From: Anaspis maculata
Taxonomy: Eukaryota > Arthropoda > Insecta > Coleoptera > Scraptiidae
Reading direction: 5' to 3'
DNA length: 64,000 nt
Assembly (NCBI GenBank): GCA_949128115.1
Contig: OX421965.1
Coordinates: 36,017,681-36,081,680 of the forward strand
Shown here: piece after piece, positions 1 to 9,840 of the stretch
How the letters are laid out: every line of letters begins with the position of its first letter
How positions within the stretch are numbered: position 1 is the first letter of the stretch
The notes under the pieces: generated by a model
The model's input: only the letters and a program-made list of their open reading frames with translations
Told to the model about the DNA's origin: nothing
Database searches by the model: none
Program-made: the position numbers and the translations under genes

Positions 1-1109
1 ATAATCAGCTTGAGGCAGGGTTTTTGCTCAATCTTGATGAAAGTCACTTCGGTCATCCGCTGTTCAGAATTATCTGCACATAGCATGCATTAAATTGCAT
101 TAAAGCAAATTCTAATTTTCCAGCACCCGGCACAGCAAAACAAGGTCGCAGTTTTTGGGCATGGCATCTTGATATCGAAGGTTTGTGAAGAGTTTCGCCT
201 TATTTGCCACACAGCAAGCTATGGAAAATTTCAATTACGGTGGTATCCCTAAGACACACAGGTGGTTTCACTTAGTGAGGGTTATGTAGCTCAGACATTG
301 ATGATTCTTTCAAAGCTGTCTAACCGACTTCTCACTAATATCATCACAATGATACGGTGAGATTCGAGCCAGGGGGTTTAGACCAAGGAGAGCCAGAAAA
401 ATGACACAGGTGAATCAATACCTAAGACTAAAACATGAATTGCTTGAGTCCAAGTCAAACTTGAGCTGAAAGTAAAGGAACCGCGAGTTTTTACTTACCC
501 CAAAAGCTAAACCAGTTCCATTCACCGTCATGTTTTCGGCCATGTCTGACTGTAGGCGCTTAACGTGCTAAATATGCCGCAAATTTGCTTTTTTGTTTGA
601 TGCGGGATGATTTTATGGCATCCTAAAAGTTGATTTGACCTGACATTGTCAAAATTTGTCAATAAACTGAACCATAACTGGAGTTTCGTCAGTATGCTAA
701 ACCTAACAAAACAATATTATGAAACTGGTATGGGCAATGCCATATGGGCTTTATGGGAGAAGAGTGGGAGACTAATCCACATTATACCAAAATAATTGGT
801 CAAATTTATCATTAAAAGTGTGAAGAGATAACAAGCTGCTGTGCGATTTTCGTTCCCGGTTTTGTGTAAATTGTGGGTGTTCTTCAACTTCAAAAATTCT
901 TATATGGGTCTGCGGCTGATCTAAAATATCTAGTGTCGGATTGGCACAGTGATTTTCGTCTTCGAAGGGGCCCACACAACGGAAGTTTGAGCTTTGCATT
1001 TTCGGTTCGGTTCTAATCCACTGTGCGTTATCGGTGACAAGCAAAAACATTTAAAAACAGCACCTCCTATTGGAACGTGTAATTTTCTTTGATTTAAACC
1101 TTGATCGCA
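1..1109. other. No gene recognised
   Basis: I see no convincing coding frame, RNA gene or repeat in this stretch; the ORFs are short and unlike known families. At 206-223 an 18-base string (GCCACACAGCAAGCTATG) recurs in inverted orientation at 2824-2841, just past the tail of the LINE, with weaker similarity for about 15 bases beyond it. Part of this region may be the 5' untranslated portion of the LINE, whose 5' end I cannot place. Confidence 0.5.
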
Positions 1110-2038
1110 ATGACTGAATTCAGTGAAGAGCAAAAGGACTATATGAACAAACTGCTCGAAAATTTAACATTGAGTTTAACTGCAAGTCTATCTTCGTCAT
1201 ATAAAACACAGATAGCCGAGTTAAAGAATAGTATAAAACAACAAATAGGAGAAATAAAAGAAAATATCAATTCGGTGATCCAGAGGCAGCAAGAAAAGAT
1301 AGCAGTCCTAACAGAAGAGAATGAAAAACTTCGTGCGACTACTCTGTGGCTACAGCGGAAGATCAGGAAAAACAATATTATCGTGTACGGTGTCGAAGAG
1401 AGCTCTTGTGAATTAATCGAAACAATAACCAACCTCTTCCAAAAGTTGCTCCAAGTACACATAGTAAGTAACGATATAAGCGATACCTACCGAATCGGAA
1501 AAGAAGCCGGAGTAAGGAAAAGCAGACCAATCGTCGTCGAGTTTATATCTTTTCAAAAGAAACAGCTCGTACTACAAAACGCAAAAAAGCTGAAAGGTCA
1601 TAAACTGTACATATCACAGGACCAGTGCTGGGAGGATCGTGAGAAACACAAAGTTTTGTTCAAGCATCTGAGGGAGGCCAGAAATAGTGGAAATCAAGCA
1701 TATATTAAAGGAGATAAGTTGATTGTTGCCAACGAGTCGTATTCCCTAGAACAATTGGAAAAAACGCCCTCCACGCTGAAGAGGAACCTCTTATTGAAGT
1801 TCGTCTAAGCTCAAGTGCCCCATCCACTCCAAATCCGCAACGCCAACAGAAGGAATTGAAGATCGAACTGGGACGTGACAAAGACGAAGAAGAAGGCGAA
1901 GAGCAACAGCAGCAGCAGCAGCAGCGGCATCGCCAGCCACAACAACGACGACACGAAGAACAAGCCGTACAAACAAAGTCAGCCCCAAGGAATCTAACAA
2001 AAAACGTGAAAACCCGCTCTGGATCCTCATCTAAGTGA
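1110..2038 (+). pseudogene. LINE ORF1 (RNA-binding protein), one frameshift
   Basis: ORF1 proteins bind element RNA and act as nucleic-acid chaperones. The ATG at 1110 is preferred over an in-frame TTG three codons upstream. Residues about 1-90 are rich in K, E, Q and heptad-like L/I and should form a coiled coil. They are followed by the hallmark block RKNNIIVYGVEE, then DTYRIGK, RPIVVEFISFQKKQLV and YIKGDKLIVANESY, as in ORF1 of many arthropod LINEs. The first frame stops at 1808. From about 1770 a second frame continues sensibly (EEEPLIEVRLSSSAPSTPNP), then a polyglutamine-rich tract encoded by (CAG)n at about 1903-1926 and a basic tail ending at 2038. A one-base indel in the A-run at 1759-1764 would explain the break. 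Confidence 0.8.
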
Positions 2039-2275
2039 AAACAAAGAAGATTAGGAAGACAAAAAAGGAAATTAATTATTATCATTTATTTTGAACTTTT
2101 TGTTACAGTTCTGCAAATTCATTATATTTATCATGTTTTAGTTTCATTTTTTGCTCTATCTGGTTGTCGTCTGCTGCTGAAAATCTAAAAACGCACGATT
2201 CCCTTATCTTGGGTTTTGGGCTATAAAAATATCGTATTATTTATACTTTTACGATTTTAATATTTATACACTAAA

Positions 2276-2530
2276 ATGAATTCTGTTCTAGATGATTTTT
2301 CACTCCATGATGTTGATACTCAACATGAAGGTAGTTTGGATGGGCAGTTATTCCCGGACACGAAGTGCGATCTTAATTTACTACATCTCAATATTCGGAG
2401 CTTGAGGAAAAATGTGGCTAACACAAAACTATGGAGAAATTGTAAGAGAATTGGGAAGTTTGTTGCTTTGAATTTTTTGTTTTGTTTTTGGGGTTTTTTG
2501 ATGATATTCACTTCGTGTTCCGTGAAATAG
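2276..2530 (+). pseudogene. LINE ORF2 N-terminal stump (endonuclease start)
   Basis: The ATG at 2276 opens an 84-codon frame. Residues about 34-45 read LNLLHLNIRSLRKN, the first strand of the apurinic-like endonuclease domain (HLNIRSLRKN type) that begins ORF2 of Jockey/CR1/L2-type LINEs. After about residue 55 the protein stops resembling an endonuclease and becomes hydrophobic 3'-UTR-like sequence. Essentially all of the endonuclease and the whole reverse transcriptase are therefore absent. The junction near 2440 is the probable deletion point. Confidence 0.65.
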
Positions 2531-2789
2531 ATAACTTGCGCATATCATCTACCTTTAGTGTATATTCAAAGATTCTTTTTAATTTTTAATTTTAATTTTT
2601 TGTATCGTTAAGCTGCAGCAAAATAATAATTTAATGAATTTTTCTTATATGTCATGTGCAAATTTATTTTTTGTTATTCTTGTTATCTTTATATTTTATG
2701 CATCTTGTAGTGCACACACAAGTCTAATCGACTCATTGTGCACACTTATGAAGTATATCGTAATAATTTTGTTATGTACATTTTTTGCG

Positions 2790-2821
2790 AATAAAATAAA
2801 TAAATAAATAAATAAATAAAT
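2790..2821 (+). repeat. AAAT-type LINE 3' tail
   Basis: About eight TAAA units follow the last unique 3' sequence, the usual ending of arthropod LINEs that prime on tandem short tails. It marks the 3' boundary of the insertion. Confidence 0.8.
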
Positions 2822-4340
2822 ATCATAGCTTGCTGTGTGGCCAATGAGGGTGAAACGGATAATACCTGTAGCATGACATCCAGCCAGTGCGTTTTTCACT
2901 GAGCCATTTCGCAACAATTCCTGCGATTTCCTCAGCATGTACGAATTTGGCACTACCACTGCTCATTTCTTCATTAATTTAAGCAAGGTGACGGGAATTT
3001 CCACTGGTTTTCCAAGAATTATAATACTTGGGAATTATTATACGGCGCGAACTCCGAAGAGAATAATCCCTCGAAGAGCCTTTCAACAAATCAATCATGA
3101 ACGGTTTACCGCGCTGTATAAGATCACCGAGATAGGGGAAGATAATGCTCGTTTTATGAACTTTTCCAAAACTTTAGAAAATCAAAGTCCTCCCTCAGGT
3201 GTAGAATTTTAAATCAGAGAGCGCTCCTTATTGAACGAAACTTAGCAAGCACGATCGCGCCTAGAAAACTTGTGTATCGAGAAAAAGAAACGAAATCTAA
3301 ACCTGGTGCTTTTGATATGCCCGGCATCCAAGCACGGCACGCATCTCAGCCAGCAAAGTCGAATAAGTTGTCATATCCGAATTTACGGATATCGATATTG
3401 AATACGACTAATAAAAACCTCCCCTCTGCCCTTTTCTCCGACCCACCCTCGCCCCCATCGCCTTCTTTACGATATTTTAAAATTGCGGTCATTTTTCAGA
3501 AGTTTTTCTTGTTCGTTCGCCTGCTCTGATGCCGCCGCCGCCGCCGCGTGTAAGTTTAGAGATCCCGGCATATTACCAGAAGTTTATCTTCCGAATACGT
3601 GACGAGGTTCCCGAAATAAAAGATATCCGTAGATTTGGACGACTTTACAAGTAATCCCCTTTATTTAAGATTAAGACTTCCCTCAAGTAAATAAAGAATC
3701 GCCGCCGACACCGTCTGTGATGCCGCCGCCGCCACCACAGCACAGCCGCCACACAGAGTTTCTATACTTTCTGTTGCGGCGATGCTTGATCCAATAAAAT
3801 TTACTTACCCAACGCATTTGCTCGTGGGAATCCGGGGCCTCCTCTGCCGTCCTCGAGCACTGAAAAACAAGGAAAAGTAATTAAGCATCTTTTATGCTGA
3901 ATCAATATTTTTAAAACAGCACTTGACTGATTGTTCAGTTGAAGTAGGGCATATACAAGAAACTTGTAGAACATTCTGATTGCTGCACATTAACTGGATT
4001 TGCCGGACGACGAATTCAATAATATGACTAGCTGTCACCGGCGCCGGCAAGCCGTCGCCTGGGTGACAGCATTGGTTGAAAAGTAGGCAGGGAATTTGTT
4101 CCACTGACACCGGACAAGTGGAAAGGGAATTGTATACATGATGTTGATTTTCCGTTGTTTTAGGCAAATGTCAGGTTCTTCCTTGGCGAGTTTAGTAATT
4201 TTATGCATGTCCGTCGATAGTGTCTTGGTCAGATGAAGTTTTCCAAGAGGCGTAAGTAATGGATTGTGTACGAGTAACACGAATTCGAGAAAATGTTTGT
4301 TTTTAGGACTCGTAGAGTTCTATTGTGAACGAAACGCATG
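2822..4340. other. No gene recognised; GCC-rich tracts
   Basis: Short open frames occur (2937-3212 and 3272-3529 on the plus strand, 3892-4280 on the minus strand), but none has a motif I recognise. Two similar GATGCCGCCGCC tracts lie at about 3530-3550 and 3719-3745, possibly a local duplication. Confidence 0.4.
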
Positions 4341-4849
4341 TCACTGAGAGTAGTGTCTGGTCAGTAAAGAGTTGTTGGAGATAATTGAGACCTTTTGGCC
4401 CGAAGGTCCGATGAAATTATTATGGATTCCGTAGAAAACAAGTAGAGACAAGAAATCCCTGTAACCGACATGAAATGTGCCCTGGAAGACCGAAAAGGCC
4501 CCTTTCTCACAATGTGAAGCCGCTGGAAATTGCAAATAAATTGTGAGTACCCCCCAGACGTGTTTTGCCCCCTCAACTTGTCTGTTTTTGTGAAATACGC
4601 CGTCAACGTCTGGCCCGGCCTGGGAATTTTTAACCGAAATGCCGTCGAATTTGAAGGAGATGTTGGGTTTGTGGTGTCTGGTGGACGCTCAAAAGTTTCC
4701 TCGAGACCACAATTTAATTTCACACGCTTACACGGTACATTTTCTCTCAAAACACTGTTCAAATGCCCCGGAGTGATGAGTTTCCCAAGACCCAGAGCGT
4801 CAATTGACGTTCCTGTCACTTTGGCCTTGCCATGGTCGAATTTGATCAA
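4341..4849 (-). CDS. Unrecognised minus-strand ORF, doubtful
   Basis: A 162-codon frame runs on the minus strand from about 4849 to 4361. It overlaps a second minus-strand frame (4535-4341) whose sequence (GTFHVGYRDFLSLLVFYGIH) looks more protein-like than the end of the first, so a frameshift near 4530 could join two parts of one coding relic. Further minus-strand ORFs at 4280-3892 might continue it. I recognise no domain, signal peptide or catalytic motif, and a plus-strand frame of 125 codons overlaps it. It could be a decayed mobile-element ORF or simply noncoding. Confidence 0.15.
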
Positions 4850-4907
4850 TTATACGGCGAAATTTCAAGAAAAACGCCACCGCATGGCCCGCACCGGACG
4901 ACACTAG

Positions 4908-5269
4908 GTCCCCGAAACCCCCTGGTCGGCATTTCACACCAAATTTCTCGAAATTCTCCCCGAAAAGACGAATTTTCGCCGCGAAAACGTATCAAGGTAT
5001 TTGGAATGGATTATTCGAACATCGGTTCCCTTGTAAAATTTTGAATGAATTATGAAATTTCGAAAAATCTTGTCAGATTCAGCAAAAATTTTGAAAAATT
5101 CTCACCCTCAACTCAACAACATGCGGTTCGTTTGCGAAAATAAAAAAAAATACCCCGCCAAAATCCGACGTCTGATTTTCACAAATTCTGACGGCAGGTC
5201 GTTCGGTTGCCGTCAGCGGTTTCTATGAGTTGATGAAAAAAAAAAAGTGAAATCAATAAGATCTTCGCT
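4908..5269. other. No feature seen
   Basis: AT-rich sequence with runs of A and repeated AAATTTTG/CGAAAA-type words; no coding or structural signal that I can support. Confidence 0.4.
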
Positions 5270-5790
5270 TCAAACTAGAGAATTCGACCAATGGTCGACT
5301 TCATCTCACAAAGGAAGAGGGGCAGTTCTATTTAAAGAGTTTCCCCCTTGAGAACAATATCGTAGACAACAAGGGCCTCTTTTTTTCCCATCAATTGAAA
5401 GACGCTATTGAATTAATTGGTGACGTTGGTCCTGTAAGAGCTGTCCCAGGCAGATCCAAAGACGGCACCCGGTGTCGGCACTGTTCCCACGCCAAGAATT
5501 TCACCCGAAACACTGCCACACGTTCTTAGATTCTGTCCTTCCGGAGAGCTCTTACGGAGCCATCGTCACCATTTAGACCGTACCTCAAGAGCCAAGGCAT
5601 TGTGTGACAAGCGTACCCGTAGGGTCAACACCCTGGCTATTGAGAAGAAGAAGAATGTTGATTGGATCATAGATCCCACCGTGAGATTCGAGCTGAACCA
5701 AGATCAGCCTAATAACGTAAATTTGGAAAAGCAAATGATCTATGAACCAACAGCCCAGTGGGCAAGGATAACTTTGGGAGGTTTTGCGAT
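5270..5790 (+). pseudogene. C-terminal relic of an R2-type LINE protein
   Basis: Translating across frames gives the ordered C-terminal landmarks of LINEs with a restriction-enzyme-like endonuclease. First comes GRGAVLFKEFPP (about 5310-5346), then GPVRAVPGRSKDGTRCRHCS with the first two cysteines (5430-5487). Next is ETLPHVLRFCPSGELLRSHRHH (5507-5572), completing the C-C-H-C knuckle, and finally KKNVDWIIDPTVRFELN (about 5648-5700), the endonuclease core. At least two frameshifts separate the blocks, one between 5487 and 5507. The first acidic residue of the endonuclease (the D of a typical RRAD/RPD motif) reads N/T here (RRVNTLAI). It is a dead fragment, from a different family than the LINE at 1110. 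Confidence 0.7.
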
Positions 5791-6170
5791 GTTCTGTTTA
5801 GCTCTCAAAAAGGATATCCTAAAAAAATATCCCTGCCATGTTTCATAGTTGTCCTAATAAGAAGTTCCTAAAAAGGATGTCCCATCCACTTCCTGCATGG
5901 CCTGTCCGGAAGACATCCTACGAAGTTTGCCTGGAGATGATTTTTTCAAGTCTCATCATAACCTATAACTGCGCTGGGGCAGAGGGCGCTGGGGTGCGCT
6001 CTGTCAACCACAAGTCAACGTCAAAAATCTCGCGTCATTTGATTTGAACGTGCTCTGTGATTTGAACGTCAACCGTTGTTTGTGTTTCGTGCATGGATGT
6101 TTCGTGTTTGTGTCTTCAAGTGTTTTCCTTTTTTTTTCCAAATTTTCACGTCGAGTTTTACCAAGCGAAA

Positions 6171-6579
6171 ATGTTGTCTCGTCTAGCGATATGCCACGTT
6201 TGTGGTTATTCGGAGGCCGCAGTTGAAAATATGCATTATTTTCCATCAGCGGTGGCAAAGTAAGTTAATTAACTTATTTTCAATTTTGATTTCGAATAGT
6301 TTTGCATTGCATCTTTGCATGCATGTCGTCTTTCTGCCAGAGTGAAACGTTATGAAATCAATATTTTACAGATCAAAATTGTGGCAAGAAAACATGGGCA
6401 TCAAGTTTACCGGAGCGTCGCTTCGACACTATAGAATTTGCAGCCGTCATTTTACTGTTGAAAGCTACAAGGACCCTGGTTCAAAGAAATTACGCCCTGA
6501 TGCTATCCCGACTCTGTCTCCGATGTACCATCCTCAGCCGCCGGAGATCTCATCGGTTACTACGAAAAGTAGAAAGTAG
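6171..6579 (+). CDS. THAP zinc-finger domain gene, two exons
   Basis: THAP domains are C2CH zinc modules that bind DNA, found in P-element transposases and in host regulators derived from them. Exon 1 is 6171-6259 and ends at a consensus donor (AAA|GTAAGT). Exon 2 starts at 6372 after TTTTACAG, and the phase joins correctly. Spliced residues: C8 and C11, FP at 24-25, W34, C53 and H56. The spacing of 41 residues between C11 and C53 is normal for the family, and DAIPTL matches the AVPTIF-like box that closes the domain. The frame stops at 6579 after about 100 codons, just past the domain, so this is either a short THAP protein, the first part of a longer gene, or a degenerating copy. No transposase catalytic domain follows. 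Start choice: the ATG lies a few residues before the first cysteine, as in most THAP proteins. Confidence 0.6.
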
Positions 6580-7024
6580 AACGGTAGCGGACACTGGTGT
6601 CGGTAGTGGCTTGGTCGGCGAAATTGAACAGCCGGTGATGGGAAAAGGTAACTAATTTTAATATTTTCACGCTTTGAGCTTAATCACAAAATTGCATTCA
6701 ATTTCTCTTATAAATAGGTAATTGCTTTCAAATGTTGATTGTTGCTCGTGTTTTTTTCTGTAGATGTAAATCCCTCTGAGGTTCCACGTTACGGAGCTGT
6801 TCCCAGTACATCTAAGGCAAGGCCCAGTTCCATGAAGCACCCATAGCGGTTCCACACTCTGAGGCGGTTCCCAGTACATCGGTCCAGTTCAAAGAACATG
6901 CAGTACCTGCAGATTTTGCAGGAGAAATTGGTGGCAATTTAGATGCATCAGTCCTGTTTCGTGAGAGACATCGAAAGACATTCCTGCCGCTTTTTATTAA
7001 AGGGGTGTATCCTCGGGTGTATTG
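6580..7024 (+). pseudogene. Possible frameshifted continuation of the THAP gene
   Basis: After the stop at 6579 another frame runs to a donor-like GGGAAAAG|GTAACT at about 6647, and an acceptor-like TTTTTTCTGTAG lies near 6764. Beyond it two frames carry related short motifs, VPRYGAVPSTSK and then VPHSEAVPSTSVQ, ending at a stop at 7024 (GVYPRVY). The repeated VPSTS suggests a low-complexity linker in one original protein, broken by at least one indel near 6830. Whether this belonged to the THAP gene is inference from adjacency. Confidence 0.3.
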
Positions 7025-7663
7025 AATTGGGATTCCATGGTGGTGTAAAAGAAAGAACGTTGAATTCAAGCGTTAGAAAGTGATGAAAAAAATAAAAATG
7101 TTAGAGAATTTGAAGTGAAAGTCTGCTGAGTTCTGGTCCAAGACACAGAATAACTCCAAAGAAGAACTCCAGGATCATTTTTTTGTAAGTATTTTGGTGA
7201 ATTTATATTGGTATAAGCTATATTGAACCATTTTTTAGAGAAAGATGATTGACAGCATTGGATGAGGAACAGATATTCAAAGAATTTCGTGAAGAGGGTC
7301 CTAGCTAAATGTTTTACCAAAATGACTTAGCTCAAAAGGTGTTCTTGGACAGGGCAGAAAAATAATTTTGCGCCGAAGAACTTGAGGTTTTTCAAGTTTC
7401 ACTGAGTAAGTTCAAAGTTTTTGAGTATAGGTATACCTGCCGACATACAAGCAACTTGTTATTTCAAAATCTTGCTGTGTATTGCCGGTTCAGGTACTGT
7501 GGCTCGAAAGTTTGCCACATAAGTACTTGTCACTTTAGCTCCAAATTTGTAAAATATCAAAAACAATATACCAATATCGTATCTGAACCGCAGTAGATGG
7601 CAAGTTTTCTCAAAACGTTTTCAAATTAATTTAAGTTTCAAGCAGTACCTACTCGTTAAGTTA
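7025..7663. other. No feature seen
   Basis: AT-rich, no ORF or repeat I can assign. Confidence 0.4.
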
Positions 7664-7666
7664 TAA

Positions 7667-7907
7667 CCCTGGGTTGCACCAAAAAAATGATACGCAATTA
7701 ACGCTAATACGAGATTAAATGGATTTCAATCTGGTCAATCAATCCCAGAAGGTTGACCATGGGAAACGCATAAAATCTTCAGCTAATCAATCATTGGATC
7801 ATTCTCTTTTGAGAAACCAGAGTTTCTATTATTCACCAACGAGTACTGACCAAAATAAATTTCACTAATCTCGTATTATATCAATTGAGCGTTGGTGCAA
7901 CCCAGGG
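7667..7907. mobile_element. Tourist-like MITE (TAA duplication)
   Basis: The ends are a 16-bp inverted repeat, CCCTGGGTTGCACCAA on the left and TTGGTGCAACCCAGGG on the right. The element is flanked directly by TAA (7664-7666 and 7908-7910). A 3-bp TAA/TTA duplication and a short size (241 bp) without an ORF are typical of PIF/Harbinger-derived MITEs. A related copy lies at 14007-14240. Confidence 0.75.
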
Positions 7908-7910
7908 TAA

Positions 7911-8743
7911 CTTGATTAAAAAATGGAAAATAGCAAGGCACTGTGAGGTATAACCTAACGTGGAGTATTTTTCCAGGTGCAGTGTGCAGTGAAAAATATT
8001 TCTACATAACTACTGAAAGCGAATTTTAACACTTCAAGGAGCGGCTCCGCCACGCTTCTCAAAGGTACAGAAGGGAGTCTGTGTAATGAATGAAGTTTGG
8101 TGCTGAGTAATGCTCGATTGCTCCCTACCGAAGACAGGGGAACCTTTTTTTCTATTCTTTATAATTGTTCAGGTTATACCTACATAATGGGTATATATAT
8201 ATTTTAAAACAAGTCAGCGGTGGATAAAAATTCTGTTGCAATTATTTTATATCACTACCTTTTACACCAAGATATTATATTTGTATTCATTCCCACAGAT
8301 ATTTCATAAAAGTTCATGTAATAAAAATTTTGTACCATACCATATTATTATGCCATAGCTACTTTAGAAATTTTTTAATAACTCAACTAATCATCAATAA
8401 CGGATATCCATGGTGGATTGGTTAGTTCACAGAGACTCCATTGTCAATGTCGTTTCCATCAAACTGAGCTGCGTTATTGAGATCTTCATGAAACATTTTT
8501 GAATGACCATAACCCAATATCAATATTCTTCGGTTTGAGATAAAACTATTCCATGTTCAGAATATCGAAAACGGAGCTAATGTCTCTAATTCATGTAAGC
8601 GTAGTTGTTTTACATGGATTAGGGACATAATACACTCATTTTCAAATAGGATTTTGAACATGGATAGTCATAGGTACTCCCACAACAACTATCGGATCGA
8701 GATTCACTGGATATCTAATAGTGCGATTCTGTAAAAAGTAATT
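7911..8743. other. No gene; partial terminal repeat near 8721
   Basis: AT-rich sequence without ORFs. At 8721-8738 a second, partial copy of the terminal sequence of the next element (GTGCGATTCTGTAAAAAGTA) precedes it, suggesting two tandem or nested insertions. Confidence 0.4.
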
Positions 8744-8965
8744 GTGCGATTCTCTAAAAAATTGCATTCCATAAAGGCTCTGTTACGTTGTTACTTAGGC
8801 AACAGCCAATGGCCGACATGGATTTTTACATAAGTGCTATTCTGTAAGAAATAACATCCCATAAACGCTCTGTTATGTAAAAAATCCTGTCGGCCATTAT
8901 CTGTTACCTAGTCAATAACAGCGTAACAGAGCCTTTATGGAATGTTATTTTTCAGAGAATCGCAC
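8744..8965. mobile_element. MITE with ~85-bp terminal inverted repeats
   Basis: The left arm starts GTGCGATTCTCTAAAAA. The right arm, read in reverse complement, starts GTGCGATTCTCTGAAAAA, and similarity continues for about 85 bases (including AAAGGCTCTGTTACG and ATGGCCGACA). The element has almost no unique centre and no ORF, so its transcript would fold into a hairpin. A diverged relative is at 56585-56705. Confidence 0.75.
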
Positions 8966-9444
8966 CATTATTCAGGAAAACTATACGACTTTTAATCGGA
9001 CGGCCTAAAAACCTCGTGCCGCGAACATTCAAGAGATGTCCTAAAACCAACTTCCCTGTGAAATCTCAATTGAACTTCTGACAAACCTCCCAGTTCAACA
9101 TTGCTGGGATGTACTAAACTGGACACAAAATGACTGACATAAGAGGTACCTGTAACATATTGCAGAGGTTTCTGGGCTTTTATTTAGGACATCACATGAT
9201 CCTTTCGTGACTACTATGCGACATCACTGGGACCAGTTCTTGCCCACTGGGAGCAACGTTCTTCAGAATGTCATATGGCCTGAAGGATGTCAAAGTTATC
9301 GGATTGCTTGTCGGAGCCCGCGGTACCATCACTTCTCTTTTCAAGGATATCTGTATCACGTTTGGCGTTCTTTCAAAATTATTAAAAATTGGGGAGTTTG
9401 CGTGCACACGTCCGTACGACGTAACGTAACTTCCAACGTAAAAA

Positions 9445-9700
9445 TAGACGAGTTTGTTGTTTGTAATTCCTTAGTTACAATCGTTCCACTAATATGAAAT
9501 TTCAATATGGTTACCAAGATGGCGGCGCCACCATGAAATCCAGTCTGCCCTGGCCACCCTTGAGAACCTAAGCTCTCCATCGGAAAATATTCCAAGGCTC
9601 TAGCTTCATACCCCGAGGAGGAGTACAGCTTCTCAATTTTTACACGGACAAACAGACACACTGACAGACAAACCGGCCATATAAACGTCATTTCCTATCG
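9445..9700 (-). repeat. Dispersed repeat, inverse copy of 40266-41020
   Basis: In reverse complement this segment matches 40266-40700 in the same order: AATGACG...GGCCGGTTTGTCTG, then GCTGTACTCCT, then GAGCTTAGG..CTCAAG, then GCCGCCATCTTG..CCATATTGAAATTTC..TAGTGGAACGATTG. No coding capacity is seen. The (TCTG)n run at one end is short here and long in the other copy. Confidence 0.65.
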
Positions 9701-9714
9701 AAACGTGCTAAGAA

Positions 9715-9840
9715 GTAAAAAGTCGCAAGTGACCAAAAAAGTGTCAATTGACAGAAAAAAGTGGCAATTACCAGAATAAAGTCGCAATTGCCAGAAGAAA
9801 AAGTCATTTGACAGAAAAAAGTGGCATTTACAAAAAAAGA
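9715..9840 (+). repeat. Minisatellite, ~23-bp units
   Basis: About six imperfect units of the form AAAAAAGTGGCAATTGACAGA follow each other (AAAGTCGCAAGTGACC, AAAGTGTCAATTGACAG, AAAGTGGCAATTACCAG, and so on). The alternation between GTCGCAA and GTGGCAA is a clear unit-level variant. Confidence 0.75.

Larger units (their letters stand above)
1110..2821 (+). mobile_element. Internally deleted non-LTR retrotransposon (LINE)
   Basis: The order of parts is that of a two-ORF LINE. A coiled-coil ORF1 is followed by a linker, the first residues of an apurinic-type endonuclease ORF2, a short AT-rich 3' region and an AAAT-type tail ending at 2821. A full ORF2 needs about 3 kb for endonuclease plus reverse transcriptase; here only the extreme N-terminus remains, so most of ORF2 is missing. 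ORF1 carries one frameshift. The copy cannot move by itself, although its intact 3' end could in principle be used in trans. The 5' boundary is uncertain, and I found no target-site duplication. Assignment is to arthropod LINEs of the Jockey/CR1/L2 kind, not to a named family. Confidence 0.8.

Noticed and set aside
1705..2085. Cysteine-rich minus-strand ORF
   Set aside because: Antisense of the CAG tract in LINE ORF1.
9200..9440. Plus-strand ORF at 9207-9497
   Set aside because: Runs into a dispersed repeat and lacks motifs.
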